From contig CAXXUJ010000002.1 in the NCBI GenBank assembly GCA_963677695.2, positions 1 to 64,000 on the forward strand: a DNA stretch of 64,000 bases, given 5' to 3'. This document shows positions 7,259 to 15,320 of the stretch, in pieces. The translations under genes and the position numbers were made by a program. This DNA comes from SABI01 sp963677695. GTDB lineage: Bacteria > Spirochaetota > Spirochaetia > Sphaerochaetales > Sphaerochaetaceae. The stretch's first letter is position 1. The number at the start of each line of letters is the position of its first letter. The notes under the pieces were generated by a model. The model was not told where the DNA came from. It did not search any database and saw only the letters and a list, made by a program, of their open reading frames with translations.

Positions 7259-8788
7259 CTATTCCTTGTTTGAATAGCTGACTGAAGCGACTCTGCCTCT
7301 GATCTCTTTGCCGTTCAGCAGTTCGATCGCCTTTTGGGCATTCTCTTCATTGAGGGTGACGAAGGAGTACTTGTCGTGGACTCTCACTGAATAGATATCG
7401 TCTCTGGTGATGGAAAGGGTATCCTGGAAGACCTGGGAAAGCTCTCTCGCATAGAGGCGTCTCATTTTCCCGATGTTGATGTAGAGGGTGCGTGCACCTT
7501 CAGGAATTTCCTGTGCGGGACGAGGTGCTCTCTTGGGTTTCTCTTCTGTTGAACTCTCTTTTGCTTTCTTGGGAGCTCTTTCAGCCTTCGGAGCACTCTT
7601 CTTTGCTGCCGGTGCCTTGCCGAGGTATTCTCTTAACAGGAATGCAGTGACATTTCCTCTCTGTGTGAAGGATACGTTCTTCTTGAACACTTTCTTGAGC
7701 ATCTCAAGCTCTTCGGGGTTGGAATCGACCTTTACTTTAGCTGTGAGAAGCTGAAGTTTTCCAGCAGTGATTTCTTCGTTGCTCGGGGCGAGTTTCTTTT
7801 CCTGATCCATAAATAGGGTCTCCTTGCGCATGGTGATCTCTTTCGCCTCGGTTGCAGTGAGTAGTGTGATAATCGTATGAGTCTTCTTTTCCCACGTGAA
7901 CAGGTGGGTGATGATGTCAGTCAATTCGTCAGGTGTGACTCCGACAGGTACTACCGTTACTGATTCGATACCATGCTCTTCTTGTAAAGTTGTTAGTTCG
8001 CTGCAGGTGATAACCTTGCAGGGTAAGGGGAGGGGGGCCTTGCCGAGGCGATCAAGCAGGGCTCCCTTGGCGGTGCTTCCGCCGAGTATGACCGCATAAG
8101 ATTCATGTCCCAGACCATAGAGAACATCAATGATGCGTTTGGGTGTGTGGTCTTTCACGGTCATCTGAGAGATCGGGTACGGTGATCTGTACCACGTGGA
8201 AACGGGAATGACCTTCATCTCTTCCCGTAGGTCCTTTACCTCGCGGCTGAGATCCTGTGCACTGCTGCAGAAGATTTCTATGCCGGCGTTTGACGGGACC
8301 TTGGTGAGAATGAAACGGCAGTCATCAAAAAAGAGCTGCTTGTCCAGATCAGAAGCTTCCGAAGATTCCTCCTCGGATTCAAATGAGTGAAGGACGATAA
8401 CATGGGAGCATGCACTCAAGTCGATGTTATCACGTCTGAGATGGTCTATCGCCCTGGAGGGAGTCATGATAGCCACCTTGGAGCTCCTGTTCAGGTCTCT
8501 CAGGTTCTCCTTGGGTGATACATCCTCTGAAACACAGACGCCCTGAATCGACTTGCTCAGATCACTGTCACTGCAGAGATTACCGATGGTCTGTTCAGGG
8601 AGAAGAAAGAGAATTCTTGCCTGCGATATTTTCGCCGGCTTGGAATTCTTCGAGAGCGTAGAGGCTCGTTCCAGTGCGGCCGAACACACGTACTCACCGC
8701 ATTCGATACATGTTCTCATCGGTGAAGGTGTTTCGGATAACTGCTCTACTGTCTTTTTAAGCGGGAGGGGAAGGTCAGGCCTTTTCAT
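7259..8788 (-). CDS. Degenerate DEAD-box-like protein with a DbpA-type RNA-binding domain
   Basis: The C-terminal ~75 residues (TLYINIGKMRRLYARELSQVF ... GRVASVSYSN) match the DbpA RNA-binding domain found at the end of some DEAD-box helicases. The N-terminal part keeps the outline of helicase domain 1 but not its catalysis: TPSR near residue 109 replaces TPGR, VLHSFE near 132 stands where VLDEAD should be, and CSSAQ near 174 replaces SAT. No Walker A GxGKT is visible. A helicase-2-like stretch and a Lys/Ala/Pro-rich linker follow. The ATG at 8788 is preferred to one at 8908 because the predicted promoter lies between them and GGATGG precedes 8788. Probably an ATP-independent RNA-binding protein; the function is unknown. 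Confidence 0.75.
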   Translation of the reverse strand: MKRPDLPLPLKKTVEQLSETPSPMRTCIECGEYVCSAALERASTLSKNSKPAKISQARILFLLPEQTIGNLCSDSDLSKSIQGVCVSEDVSPKENLRDLNRSSKVAIMTPSRAIDHLRRDNIDLSACSHVIVLHSFESEEESSEASDLDKQLFFDDCRFILTKVPSNAGIEIFCSSAQDLSREVKDLREEMKVIPVSTWYRSPYPISQMTVKDHTPKRIIDVLYGLGHESYAVILGGSTAKGALLDRLGKAPLPLPCKVITCSELTTLQEEHGIESVTVVPVGVTPDELTDIITHLFTWEKKTHTIITLLTATEAKEITMRKETLFMDQEKKLAPSNEEITAGKLQLLTAKVKVDSNPEELEMLKKVFKKNVSFTQRGNVTAFLLREYLGKAPAAKKSAPKAERAPKKAKESSTEEKPKRAPRPAQEIPEGARTLYINIGKMRRLYARELSQVFQDTLSITRDDIYSVRVHDKYSFVTLNEENAQKAIELLNGKEIRGRVASVSYSNKE

Positions 8789-8848
8789 ACACCATCCGCA
8801 GAAATATTGTTCATGTGATGCTCTTTTTTCTAATTTATTTCCTGTTTT

Positions 8849-8878
8849 AAGATACACAGCTTTAACTTCCTTTGTCAA
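8849..8878 (-). promoter_or_regulatory. Predicted promoter of the pseudo-helicase gene
   Basis: On the minus strand TTGACA (8873-8878), 18-bp spacer, TATCTT (8849-8854). The -35 element overlaps the -35 element of the divergent promoter for the coiled-coil gene, so the two polymerases should compete. Confidence 0.6.
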
Positions 8879-8913
8879 GAAACACGAAAATATGGTACTA
8901 TGTGGCAACTGTT
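8872..8913 (+). promoter_or_regulatory. Predicted promoter of the coiled-coil/mltG operon
   Basis: TTGTCA (8872-8877), 18-bp spacer, TACTAT (8896-8901), then GGCAACTGTT (8904-8913) two bases downstream, as in the promoter of the DksA-like gene. Confidence 0.6.
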
Positions 8914-8931
8914 GAGTTTCGGAAGGAGAAG

Positions 8932-10089
8932 ATGGCTAAATCCTACTACATGCCTGAGGTTGAAAAAGAAGTGGCGGAGGTCGAGAAGCAGCTCCTGTCC
9001 CTCTATTCACGCCTGTGCGAACTTGATTACCTCAATGGATCTATCTCGCAGCCATCCGGTTCTCTCTACGACAATTTCATGACCTTTGTGAAAAAAAGTG
9101 AGGCGCTGAAACTCCGTATCGAGGGGTTGAAGAAGATTTCTCAGGCACTCAAGGAAGGAAATACCCGGTTCGAGGATCTTACCCAGGAAATCACCTCAGC
9201 ACAGAAAAGCATAGACCTTCTCTATTCTCGCCTCGGTGCCATCCTCTGGGAGGAGTCAGTCGGTGGCGATATCGACGGAGAACTCCTTGAGCTCTCTCCT
9301 CAGATGGGAGAGCTCCAGAGGAAACTGAGGGCGCTCCTTGAAAAAAGCAACGAGTACGATGATATACAGAAGAAAAGTGGCTGGGCGGGAAAGACCTATT
9401 TCCAGTTGAAAAACAGTGTGGTCAAGTCGCGCCTGAGAGGAACCCAGAAGAAGCAGGATGCACTCTTTGTCTCCCTAGGCAGGGTTCTGGTATCGGAAGG
9501 AAGAACCGACCTCTTGAAAAGCGAAGCCACCGGTGCGATCCTCGAAGAATACGAAACCAGTAGCCAGCGCCTTGAGACACTGAGTGAAGAGAGGGAAATG
9601 ATACAGCAGACCCTCCACCACAACAAGAATACTCTTGAAAAGGAAGAGGGAAGAGCTTCGGTTCAGCACAGGATCAATGACCTTTCCCATGAATACAGGG
9701 AAGTGATGAAGCAGCGCAAAGAAGCGGCCTCCTCTTATGGACGTTTCATCTCTACGGGAATCGACCTTTCCTCACCCACTCTTTTCCTTCCTGATGAGAT
9801 CGCTGAGTGTCAGAAGGAGATTCTGGAGCAGCAGGAGTTGAAGAAGGAACTGCTTCTCATGATAAAGCAGCTCACCATAGAGAAAAAGATCGAGGAGCAG
9901 GTGCTTCTCATAAGGCAGGATGAGGAACATATCGCCCACATCGAAGATTCGATAGGGCAGCTGAACCGGCAGATAGAAGAAGTACGAAAAGAGATGCAGG
10001 GAAAGCAGGATCAGATATCCCACCTTCAGGGGCAGTTGAGGAAGCTGCTTCCCGACCAAGGAGAGGCGAGTGAATCCTCGACAGGCTAA
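8932..10089 (+). CDS. Coiled-coil protein of unknown function
   Basis: A 385-residue soluble protein, almost entirely charged heptad-like helices rich in Glu, Lys, Gln and Leu (for example residues 60-130 and 190-370). No signal peptide, membrane segment or enzyme motif is visible. The start is set by GGAAGGAGAAG just before the ATG. It overlaps the 5' end of mltG by 20 bases, so it is co-transcribed with a cell-wall enzyme and may act as a scaffold in envelope growth or division. I do not recognise a named family. Confidence 0.8.
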   Translation: MAKSYYMPEVEKEVAEVEKQLLSLYSRLCELDYLNGSISQPSGSLYDNFMTFVKKSEALKLRIEGLKKISQALKEGNTRFEDLTQEITSAQKSIDLLYSRLGAILWEESVGGDIDGELLELSPQMGELQRKLRALLEKSNEYDDIQKKSGWAGKTYFQLKNSVVKSRLRGTQKKQDALFVSLGRVLVSEGRTDLLKSEATGAILEEYETSSQRLETLSEEREMIQQTLHHNKNTLEKEEGRASVQHRINDLSHEYREVMKQRKEAASSYGRFISTGIDLSSPTLFLPDEIAECQKEILEQQELKKELLLMIKQLTIEKKIEEQVLLIRQDEEHIAHIEDSIGQLNRQIEEVRKEMQGKQDQISHLQGQLRKLLPDQGEASESSTG

Positions 10090-11353
10090 GATCGCCTCTA
10101 CTCACAGGCAGATGGAGAAGAAGGCGGCAGCCTATACCGACCATGCTCCCACCCGTGAGGATGCCCTCTCCAAGGTTGAGAAGAAACGCGCGAGTGAGAA
10201 GGAGAGGCAGAGGGCAGGGCGGCAGACGGTACGTCCCGCCGCAGAGAAGGCAGGTGGAAAAACTCCTGTAAAGACTCAGGTAAAGAAAAAGGCGCCTGCC
10301 GGTACGGCAGTCAGGAAGAACACCGCTGCCAGAACGGCAGTCAAGAAGAAACAGCAGAACAAGAAAAAGGACATGTCGACAAAAAAACTGATACTGATCT
10401 CAGCCTTCATCCTCCTCTCCATTGCCGGAATCACGACCGGAATCCTTTTCGCACTATCGCGAAGCGTGCTCACCCCCGAACCTCTCGTGCTGCCCGAAAA
10501 AATCATCATCGAAGCCGGCGATACCGCAGCTGTGATCTCTGAAAAGCTTGTCGGTGCAGGCATCCTTGCTGATAGCATAGATTTTCTGAACGAAGTCGAT
10601 ACCCGTGGAATCGCATCAGAACTAAGGGAAGGTTCCTATTACTTCACCGAAGAGACCCCTGTTGATGATATCGTAAGTACCCTCACTGAAAGCACTGTCG
10701 ATATCACCCTTTTCCCCGGAGAAACGATTCAGGCTATCGATGACCGCCTCTCTTCCCGTGATCTTTTTGAACCAGGTGAATTCATCTTGATGATGCAGCA
10801 GGTCGCACAGGAAAGACACCTCCCCTTTGCCGAAGGCTTCCTCTCGGGAATTACCTACCAGGGAATTCCCAGAAGCGACATAGCACTCACCCTTGCGAGA
10901 AGGGGAGTGGACGCAGTCTACGCCCTTGTAAGAACCTACAGTCAGAGTATCAACGAAAGTGATCTAAGTGTTACCGAGATCGTCACTCTTGCCAGCATGA
11001 TCCAGAGGGAGACCAATGACCCTCAGCAGATGCCCCTCATTGCCGGTGTCATGATGAATCGTCTGAAAACCGGCGAACCTCTGGGAATCGACGCAACAAC
11101 ACGATATGCCATTGGTGATTGGGAATCTCACCTCACTGAATCAGATTTCACTGCATCAGGAGCATACGATACACGAAGGAGAAAAGGCCTTCCACCAAGC
11201 GGAATCGGAGCTGTTTCAGAGAACGCATTCAAAGCCGTTCTCTTCCCCGCTGAGCACGACTATCTCTTCTACATGCATGACAGTCAGGGGAATCTCCACC
11301 TTGCACGCACCTACAGCGAGCATCTTGCGAATGCCTCAGCCAATTCACTATAG
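10070..11353 (+). CDS. mltG: Endolytic murein transglycosylase MltG
   Basis: MltG (YceG) cleaves nascent glycan strands at the inner membrane and is thought to set glycan length. The first ~100 residues are an unusual Lys/Ala/Arg-rich, probably disordered cytoplasmic tail. One membrane segment (about residues 105-128) follows, then a LysM-like region and the YceG domain. The catalytic Glu lies in TLASMIQRETND, and DATTRYAIG plus RRRKGLPPSGIGAVS are family motifs. The start is a GTG inside the preceding coiled-coil gene. The last ~50 bases recur as a diverged copy at 12134-12181. Confidence 0.9.
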   Translation: MNPRQAKIASTHRQMEKKAAAYTDHAPTREDALSKVEKKRASEKERQRAGRQTVRPAAEKAGGKTPVKTQVKKKAPAGTAVRKNTAARTAVKKKQQNKKKDMSTKKLILISAFILLSIAGITTGILFALSRSVLTPEPLVLPEKIIIEAGDTAAVISEKLVGAGILADSIDFLNEVDTRGIASELREGSYYFTEETPVDDIVSTLTESTVDITLFPGETIQAIDDRLSSRDLFEPGEFILMMQQVAQERHLPFAEGFLSGITYQGIPRSDIALTLARRGVDAVYALVRTYSQSINESDLSVTEIVTLASMIQRETNDPQQMPLIAGVMMNRLKTGEPLGIDATTRYAIGDWESHLTESDFTASGAYDTRRRKGLPPSGIGAVSENAFKAVLFPAEHDYLFYMHDSQGNLHLARTYSEHLANASANSL

Positions 11354-11407
11354 CGCAAAGCATGAACACAGCTATGAGGCTGTCGGAAGAGTTCCCTCTT
11401 ATTCTGA

Positions 11408-11992
11408 CTAGGACGTTAGCACAGTCTCATCAGTCTGAGTATTTTCTTTATATGCATTCAGTGCCGTGATGATCATTTCCGGTATGTCTTCCAGTTGTAT
11501 ATTCTCAATATTGATTTCAAGGTCGGCACGGTTCAGAGAACTTTTAAAATATGCATAATCTGCTCTGAGCTCTTTAAGCTGCCAGGCTCTCTCCCTATCA
11601 CTCATCGGTCTAAGATCCGGCTTTGAGTCCTTGTCGAAGAAGGTGAGCCTTTCTAGAACATTCTCACACGTATCGAGCAGATGTATCGAATATAGGTCGC
11701 TACTCATCTTGTATTTCTTATACACGCCAAGGTATGCGAACTTCAGGCCTGCCGGGGTACCGGCGATCACCGAGTCAATATTTTTAGCAAAGAGCACATC
11801 TAATACGATACTGGCTTTCCTCCTGAATTCATTCATCGTGAAGGTCTCATCCTGAATTCTTTCGATTGGTTTCTGATAATATTTTTCAACCTCCTGATCA
11901 AGGTCAAAAAATGTGAAACCAAGCTTCTCTGCCAGCATCCTTCCGACAGTACTCTTCCCGACACAACTCATTCCAACGATATATATAATCAT
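11408..11992 (-). CDS. Shikimate-kinase-like P-loop protein
   Basis: A 194-residue nucleotide-binding protein beginning with a P-loop, GMSCVGKST (residues 7-15), followed by FFDLDQEVEKYYQKPIERI, which resembles the shikimate kinase Asp-containing substrate motif. EFRRKAS follows as in that family, but the GGG motif of true shikimate kinases is replaced by VIAGTPAG. The C-terminal half is not typical. It is AT-richer than its neighbours, lies opposite mltG and sits between the mltG 3' end and a diverged duplicate of that end, suggesting acquisition by insertion. No other aro gene is near, so a role in aromatic synthesis is doubtful. Confidence 0.65.
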   Translation of the reverse strand: MIIYIVGMSCVGKSTVGRMLAEKLGFTFFDLDQEVEKYYQKPIERIQDETFTMNEFRRKASIVLDVLFAKNIDSVIAGTPAGLKFAYLGVYKKYKMSSDLYSIHLLDTCENVLERLTFFDKDSKPDLRPMSDRERAWQLKELRADYAYFKSSLNRADLEINIENIQLEDIPEMIITALNAYKENTQTDETVLTS

Positions 11993-12070
11993 AATGCTAC
12001 GTGATTTCCTTACCGAATTTTAAATTTCATTACGATATCATTCGCTCTTATCTTTGTCAGCATTACAAGG

Positions 12071-12190
12071 TGTGAATTTCCGAAATATGAGTACTCGTCT
12101 CTCTCCCCTGAGACCAATAAACTTTTTTATATACATGACTGTCAGGGGAATCTCCGCCTTGCACGCACCTACAGCCAACATGTGGAGAGT
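12071..12190 (+). pseudogene. Remnant of a second mltG 3' end
   Basis: Positions 12134-12181 match 11276-11323 in mltG at 44 of 48 bases. In the corresponding frame the remnant reads KLFYIHDCQGNLRLARTYSQH against LFYMHDSQGNLHLARTYSEH in MltG, and upstream residues (SLSPETN) fit the usual MltG lead-in. Synonymous and conservative changes show it was once coding. The rest of the 11993-12287 gap shows no gene. Confidence 0.7.
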
Positions 12191-12287
12191 ACAGAAATAT
12201 ATTCCCAAGCGTTCTCTCGAAACGATTTCACGCATCTCTCTCTCTTGTGTTTTTCCATTTCTTCGTGTATTGTAACTTTCGAGTCCC

Positions 12288-12371
12288 GCCGGCATGGTGA
12301 AATTGGTAGACACGATAGACTCAAAATCTGTTGTCCGCAAGGACGTGTCGGTTCGAGTCCGACTGCCGGTA
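12288..12371 (+). tRNA. tRNA-Leu (anticodon CAA)
   Basis: The acceptor arm GCCGGCA pairs with TGCCGGT (one G-T pair), with discriminator A. The D-arm contains GGTAGAC, the anticodon loop CTCAAAA gives CAA (reads TTG), the long variable arm has the stem GTCC/GGAC, and the T-arm is GTCGG TTCGAGT CCGAC. The long variable arm is typical of class II tRNA. CCA is not encoded. Confidence 0.95.
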
Positions 12372-12434
12372 GTCTTTCCCTTTATCTTGAATTTCTCTCT
12401 TTCATCATTCATGAAGCGATAGTTTTCTCACTCC

Positions 12435-12463
12435 TTGAGAACCTTGTGCAACCATGGTACATT
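12435..12463 (+). promoter_or_regulatory. Predicted promoter of the GNAT gene
   Basis: TTGAGA (12435-12440), 17-bp spacer, TACATT (12458-12463). The ATG at 12474 is only 10 bases from the -10 element and has no ribosome site, so the mRNA may be nearly leaderless. Confidence 0.4.
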
Positions 12464-12473
12464 CTCATAGCAT

Positions 12474-12976
12474 ATGACTCGTAACGATTATGAATACAGA
12501 ATTGCCTCAGAGACAGATATCCCGTTCATGAAAAGGATGCTGTATGAAGCAGTGTACTGGAGAACTCCCGATACCAGACCATCCTTTTCCGATGCAATGA
12601 AGATTCCCTCGATCGCAGAATCGCTGGCAGGGTGGGGTGAACGCCCCGGTGATACCGGTGTCATTGCCCTGGAAGGGAGAGCTGCGGCAGGTGCCGCATG
12701 GTTTCGGTATTGGAAGAAAGAAGATTCGGTAAGAGGGTTTATCTCTGATGATATTTCCGTTCTGGTGATCGCTGTCGCCGAAAAGCACAGAAGAAAGGGT
12801 ATTGCACGTTCTCTAATAACAAAGCTTGCCGAGTACGCTGCAGCTGGGGGGGTGCTCGCATCAGTCTTATGGTTGCCAGAGACAATGTGGCTCTGAGCCT
12901 GTATAAAAAACTCGAGTTTATCACGTATGAGGTGAAGCCTGCCGATCTCATCATGATACGGAATACCTCTCAGTAA
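12474..12976 (+). pseudogene. GNAT N-acetyltransferase interrupted at a G7 run
   Basis: The first 140 codons encode a GNAT domain with the acetyl-CoA loop VAEKHRRKGIARSLI near residue 103. The frame then stops at 12894-12896. One frame over, the missing end is intact: RISLMVARDNVALSLYKKLE, with the usual GNAT final strands, ending at TAA 12974-12976. The frames meet at a run of seven G (12846-12852); eight G would restore one open frame of about 168 codons. This is either a phase-variable tract, a recent mutation or a sequencing error. The substrate is unknown. Confidence 0.75.
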
Positions 12977-13038
12977 TCCACCGTTTTCCAGATGGAACAC
13001 ATATCCTTGATTTATGCCCCAACGGCTGGCTGCGAATG

Positions 13039-13067
13039 TTGAATTTATTATAAATAAAGGATACAAT
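13039..13067 (+). promoter_or_regulatory. Predicted promoter of the outer-membrane protein gene
   Basis: TTGAAT (13039-13044), 17-bp spacer, TACAAT (13062-13067). It lies downstream of the first in-frame ATG (13014), which is why a later start was chosen for the gene. Confidence 0.55.
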
Positions 13068-13133
13068 TCTGCGAGTTATGTAACAAATAGTCCTGTGAAA
13101 GTGTTTTCTATACAACAAGCGGGATTAAAATGG

Positions 13134-15230
13134 GTGAAGGTTATTATACATAGACATAAAAGAAGCATATTACTGCTTCTGCTGACAATACTTATCATTA
13201 CCTCTGTTTTCTCTTCAACAAAGACGCACATAATCGATTCTTATGATTTCGATGTTACGGGGAAATCGAAGGTATTCATGCTGAAGCGTTTTATCGTTCC
13301 TCCTGAAGGGGATCCTGAGTTCAGCTCATTCGAAGAGATGATTGCAGCTCTTGATGAAAAACAGCAGGATCTGTTCAATCGGAGGGTGTTCGAGGAAGTC
13401 TCCTATACCTATGAAATGGAAAAGGAAGATGAGAACAGCATCTATTACCGTGTCACCTATCATGTAGATGACTCATTTACCTTTCTCCCTATTCCTTATC
13501 CCAAATACGATTCAAACTACGGGTTCAGTGCCGGTCTCAAGATCTATGAGAAGAATATGTTCGGTCTCTTCGGTGATCTGTATTCGATGCTGAAGGCGGT
13601 TCAGGTAGATTCCTCGTGGGAAACGATGGATCTGATCTCTGAAGTGAAAATCTCCAACTTCCCGATAGGAACGAGCATGCTCGATATCGGCGGCGGAGTG
13701 GAAGGAGTCTACTCGAACCAGTCCTTCTCCCCCTCGGAATACTCGGCGATGATCAACTGGAGAGATGTGAAGATTGGAACTTCCACCTTCTTTGCAGAAG
13801 GAAGTCTCAATGCTTTATCCTCAACAGAGGAACCTGACTACTATGATTATGACGCCAGTTTCGGGTGGAGTGATATCAGCTTGTTCGGTACGAATCTCAA
13901 CCTTTCAGGATGGCTGGCTGGAGAACAGTACGCCGATGCGGCAGTCAGCCCTGATAATCTCAAATATGAATTCCTTGGCTCATGGAATTTCGGAGAGGCC
14001 GAGGGGATTGAGACAAGCTTTATCACTTCGTACAATTCCGACTATGCACTGAGTACGGGGCTCCGCTTCTCCGATGTGACTGTTAGTGATGCAGAGGTGT
14101 CCTTTGAACCTGTTCTTGTGCAGTACGTGAATGAAACACACTGGGACCTTACAGACGTTCAGCTCAACATTACCTATACACCGTTGGAGATTAACGACAA
14201 TCTCTATGCTCTTGATCTGATCACCGATTTCCCCCTCGGAGGAGATACGGTGATGGAGACCTCGACAACGCTGAATCTTCTTGAAGAAACCATTTTTACT
14301 ATGCCTCTCGATTTCTATTTCACCTATCAGAACAGCATCGATCTGATTGAGTGGACGCTGAAGAACAACTTCGTGAAAACGGGATTCTCTTCTGAATTCA
14401 ATCTTCCGCTCGGGATCATCTATGATTATGCTTATTCGGCCGAGTTGATAGCACAGTCGAGCGAGCTCCTCAACGGAGTCCCTGTCGCACGCACGACCCA
14501 GAGCATCACAGTGGATGAGGTGAACTGGAATAATAATTTCCGTGAGGGAGTAGAGGGTTCTTTCATCCTTGAAGGAGCCTTTGCTGCAGACCGGAGTATT
14601 ACCAATACCTCTGATCGGTTCACGTTCACTGCTTACGGTGAATTTGAGTCGTTCCTGACCATCGGAAGCAGACTGGGACTCTCTTCCCGTCTGACCGGTA
14701 TGTATTCCCATCTCCCCCCCTGGGCGGTGGATGAACTGGCAGAAGGGGAGACGCTTCCCGACTGGGCTTCTTCTGAGGTTGATACGAGTGATGTCCACTT
14801 TCCTCAGTTCATTCCGACACACAAAATTTCGATTCCTGACAGGATCAGGGGTATACTTGATAATGACGTAGATGACCTGGTAGGTGACGGTGCATACCGA
14901 AAGGCAGGGGCCGTTGCGAACCTTGATCTGACGCTGATGTTTATCAAGTTCAAGGGATTCGCAGAAGGCTTCATCAATGCGTTCATGGATGTTGGAGCCT
15001 TCACCTACAGTACAGATACGGTGGACAGCAATTCCTTCGATCCTTCTTCCCTTATACTCTTGAAAACTGTGGGTATAGAGGGGTATGGTATACTCGATAA
15101 GTTCAGGAGCTATCCTATACGAATGTCCCTCGGTATGAACCTTGATGATCTGGTGGATCACTTCCAGGGTACGACGGACTTCAGTGATATAGGGTATGAG
15201 CTTACGCTTGGTATGGGACTTCATTACTGA
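13134..15230 (+). CDS. BamA/Omp85-like outer-membrane beta-barrel protein with one POTRA-like domain
   Basis: The N-terminus (VIIHRHKRSILLLLLTILIITSV) is a signal peptide. Mature residues around IIDSYDFDVTGKSKVFMLKRF ... QDLFNRRVFEEVSYTYEME resemble a POTRA domain, followed by PYPKYDSNYGFSAGLKIYEKNMFGLFGDL, like the start of the Omp85 barrel. The remaining ~550 residues alternate polar and hydrophobic as in beta-strands, and the chain ends in an aromatic residue (GLHY). With a single POTRA it is not the canonical BamA of five. The start is uncertain: a GTG at 13134 gives a sensible signal, while the frame opens at 13014 before the predicted promoter. It may insert or export a specific outer-membrane component. 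Confidence 0.7.
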   Translation: MKVIIHRHKRSILLLLLTILIITSVFSSTKTHIIDSYDFDVTGKSKVFMLKRFIVPPEGDPEFSSFEEMIAALDEKQQDLFNRRVFEEVSYTYEMEKEDENSIYYRVTYHVDDSFTFLPIPYPKYDSNYGFSAGLKIYEKNMFGLFGDLYSMLKAVQVDSSWETMDLISEVKISNFPIGTSMLDIGGGVEGVYSNQSFSPSEYSAMINWRDVKIGTSTFFAEGSLNALSSTEEPDYYDYDASFGWSDISLFGTNLNLSGWLAGEQYADAAVSPDNLKYEFLGSWNFGEAEGIETSFITSYNSDYALSTGLRFSDVTVSDAEVSFEPVLVQYVNETHWDLTDVQLNITYTPLEINDNLYALDLITDFPLGGDTVMETSTTLNLLEETIFTMPLDFYFTYQNSIDLIEWTLKNNFVKTGFSSEFNLPLGIIYDYAYSAELIAQSSELLNGVPVARTTQSITVDEVNWNNNFREGVEGSFILEGAFAADRSITNTSDRFTFTAYGEFESFLTIGSRLGLSSRLTGMYSHLPPWAVDELAEGETLPDWASSEVDTSDVHFPQFIPTHKISIPDRIRGILDNDVDDLVGDGAYRKAGAVANLDLTLMFIKFKGFAEGFINAFMDVGAFTYSTDTVDSNSFDPSSLILLKTVGIEGYGILDKFRSYPIRMSLGMNLDDLVDHFQGTTDFSDIGYELTLGMGLHY

Positions 15231-15320
15231 TAAGACAGGAGAGAGTGGAGACATTCTTTCCCGACTATCTGCCCGACGGGCAGATGTCTCTGTGTCCCTG
15301 CACGAGAAAAGGATTGTGAT

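Noticed and set aside
13014..13133. ATG at 13014 as the start of the outer-membrane protein
   Set aside because: A good promoter (13039-13067) lies downstream of it, and the extra 40 residues would place the signal peptide internally.
13980..15254. Long open frame (424 codons) on the minus strand opposite the outer-membrane protein gene
   Set aside because: It mirrors a strong coding frame with signal peptide and barrel features, has no recognisable domain, is rich in His/Arg/Ile as antisense frames are here, and has no ribosome site.
15267..15285. Hairpin ATCTGCCC-GAC-GGGCAGAT as a terminator before the sugar transferase gene
   Set aside because: The stem is perfect but is followed by GTCTCTGTG, not a T-run, so termination is not supported.
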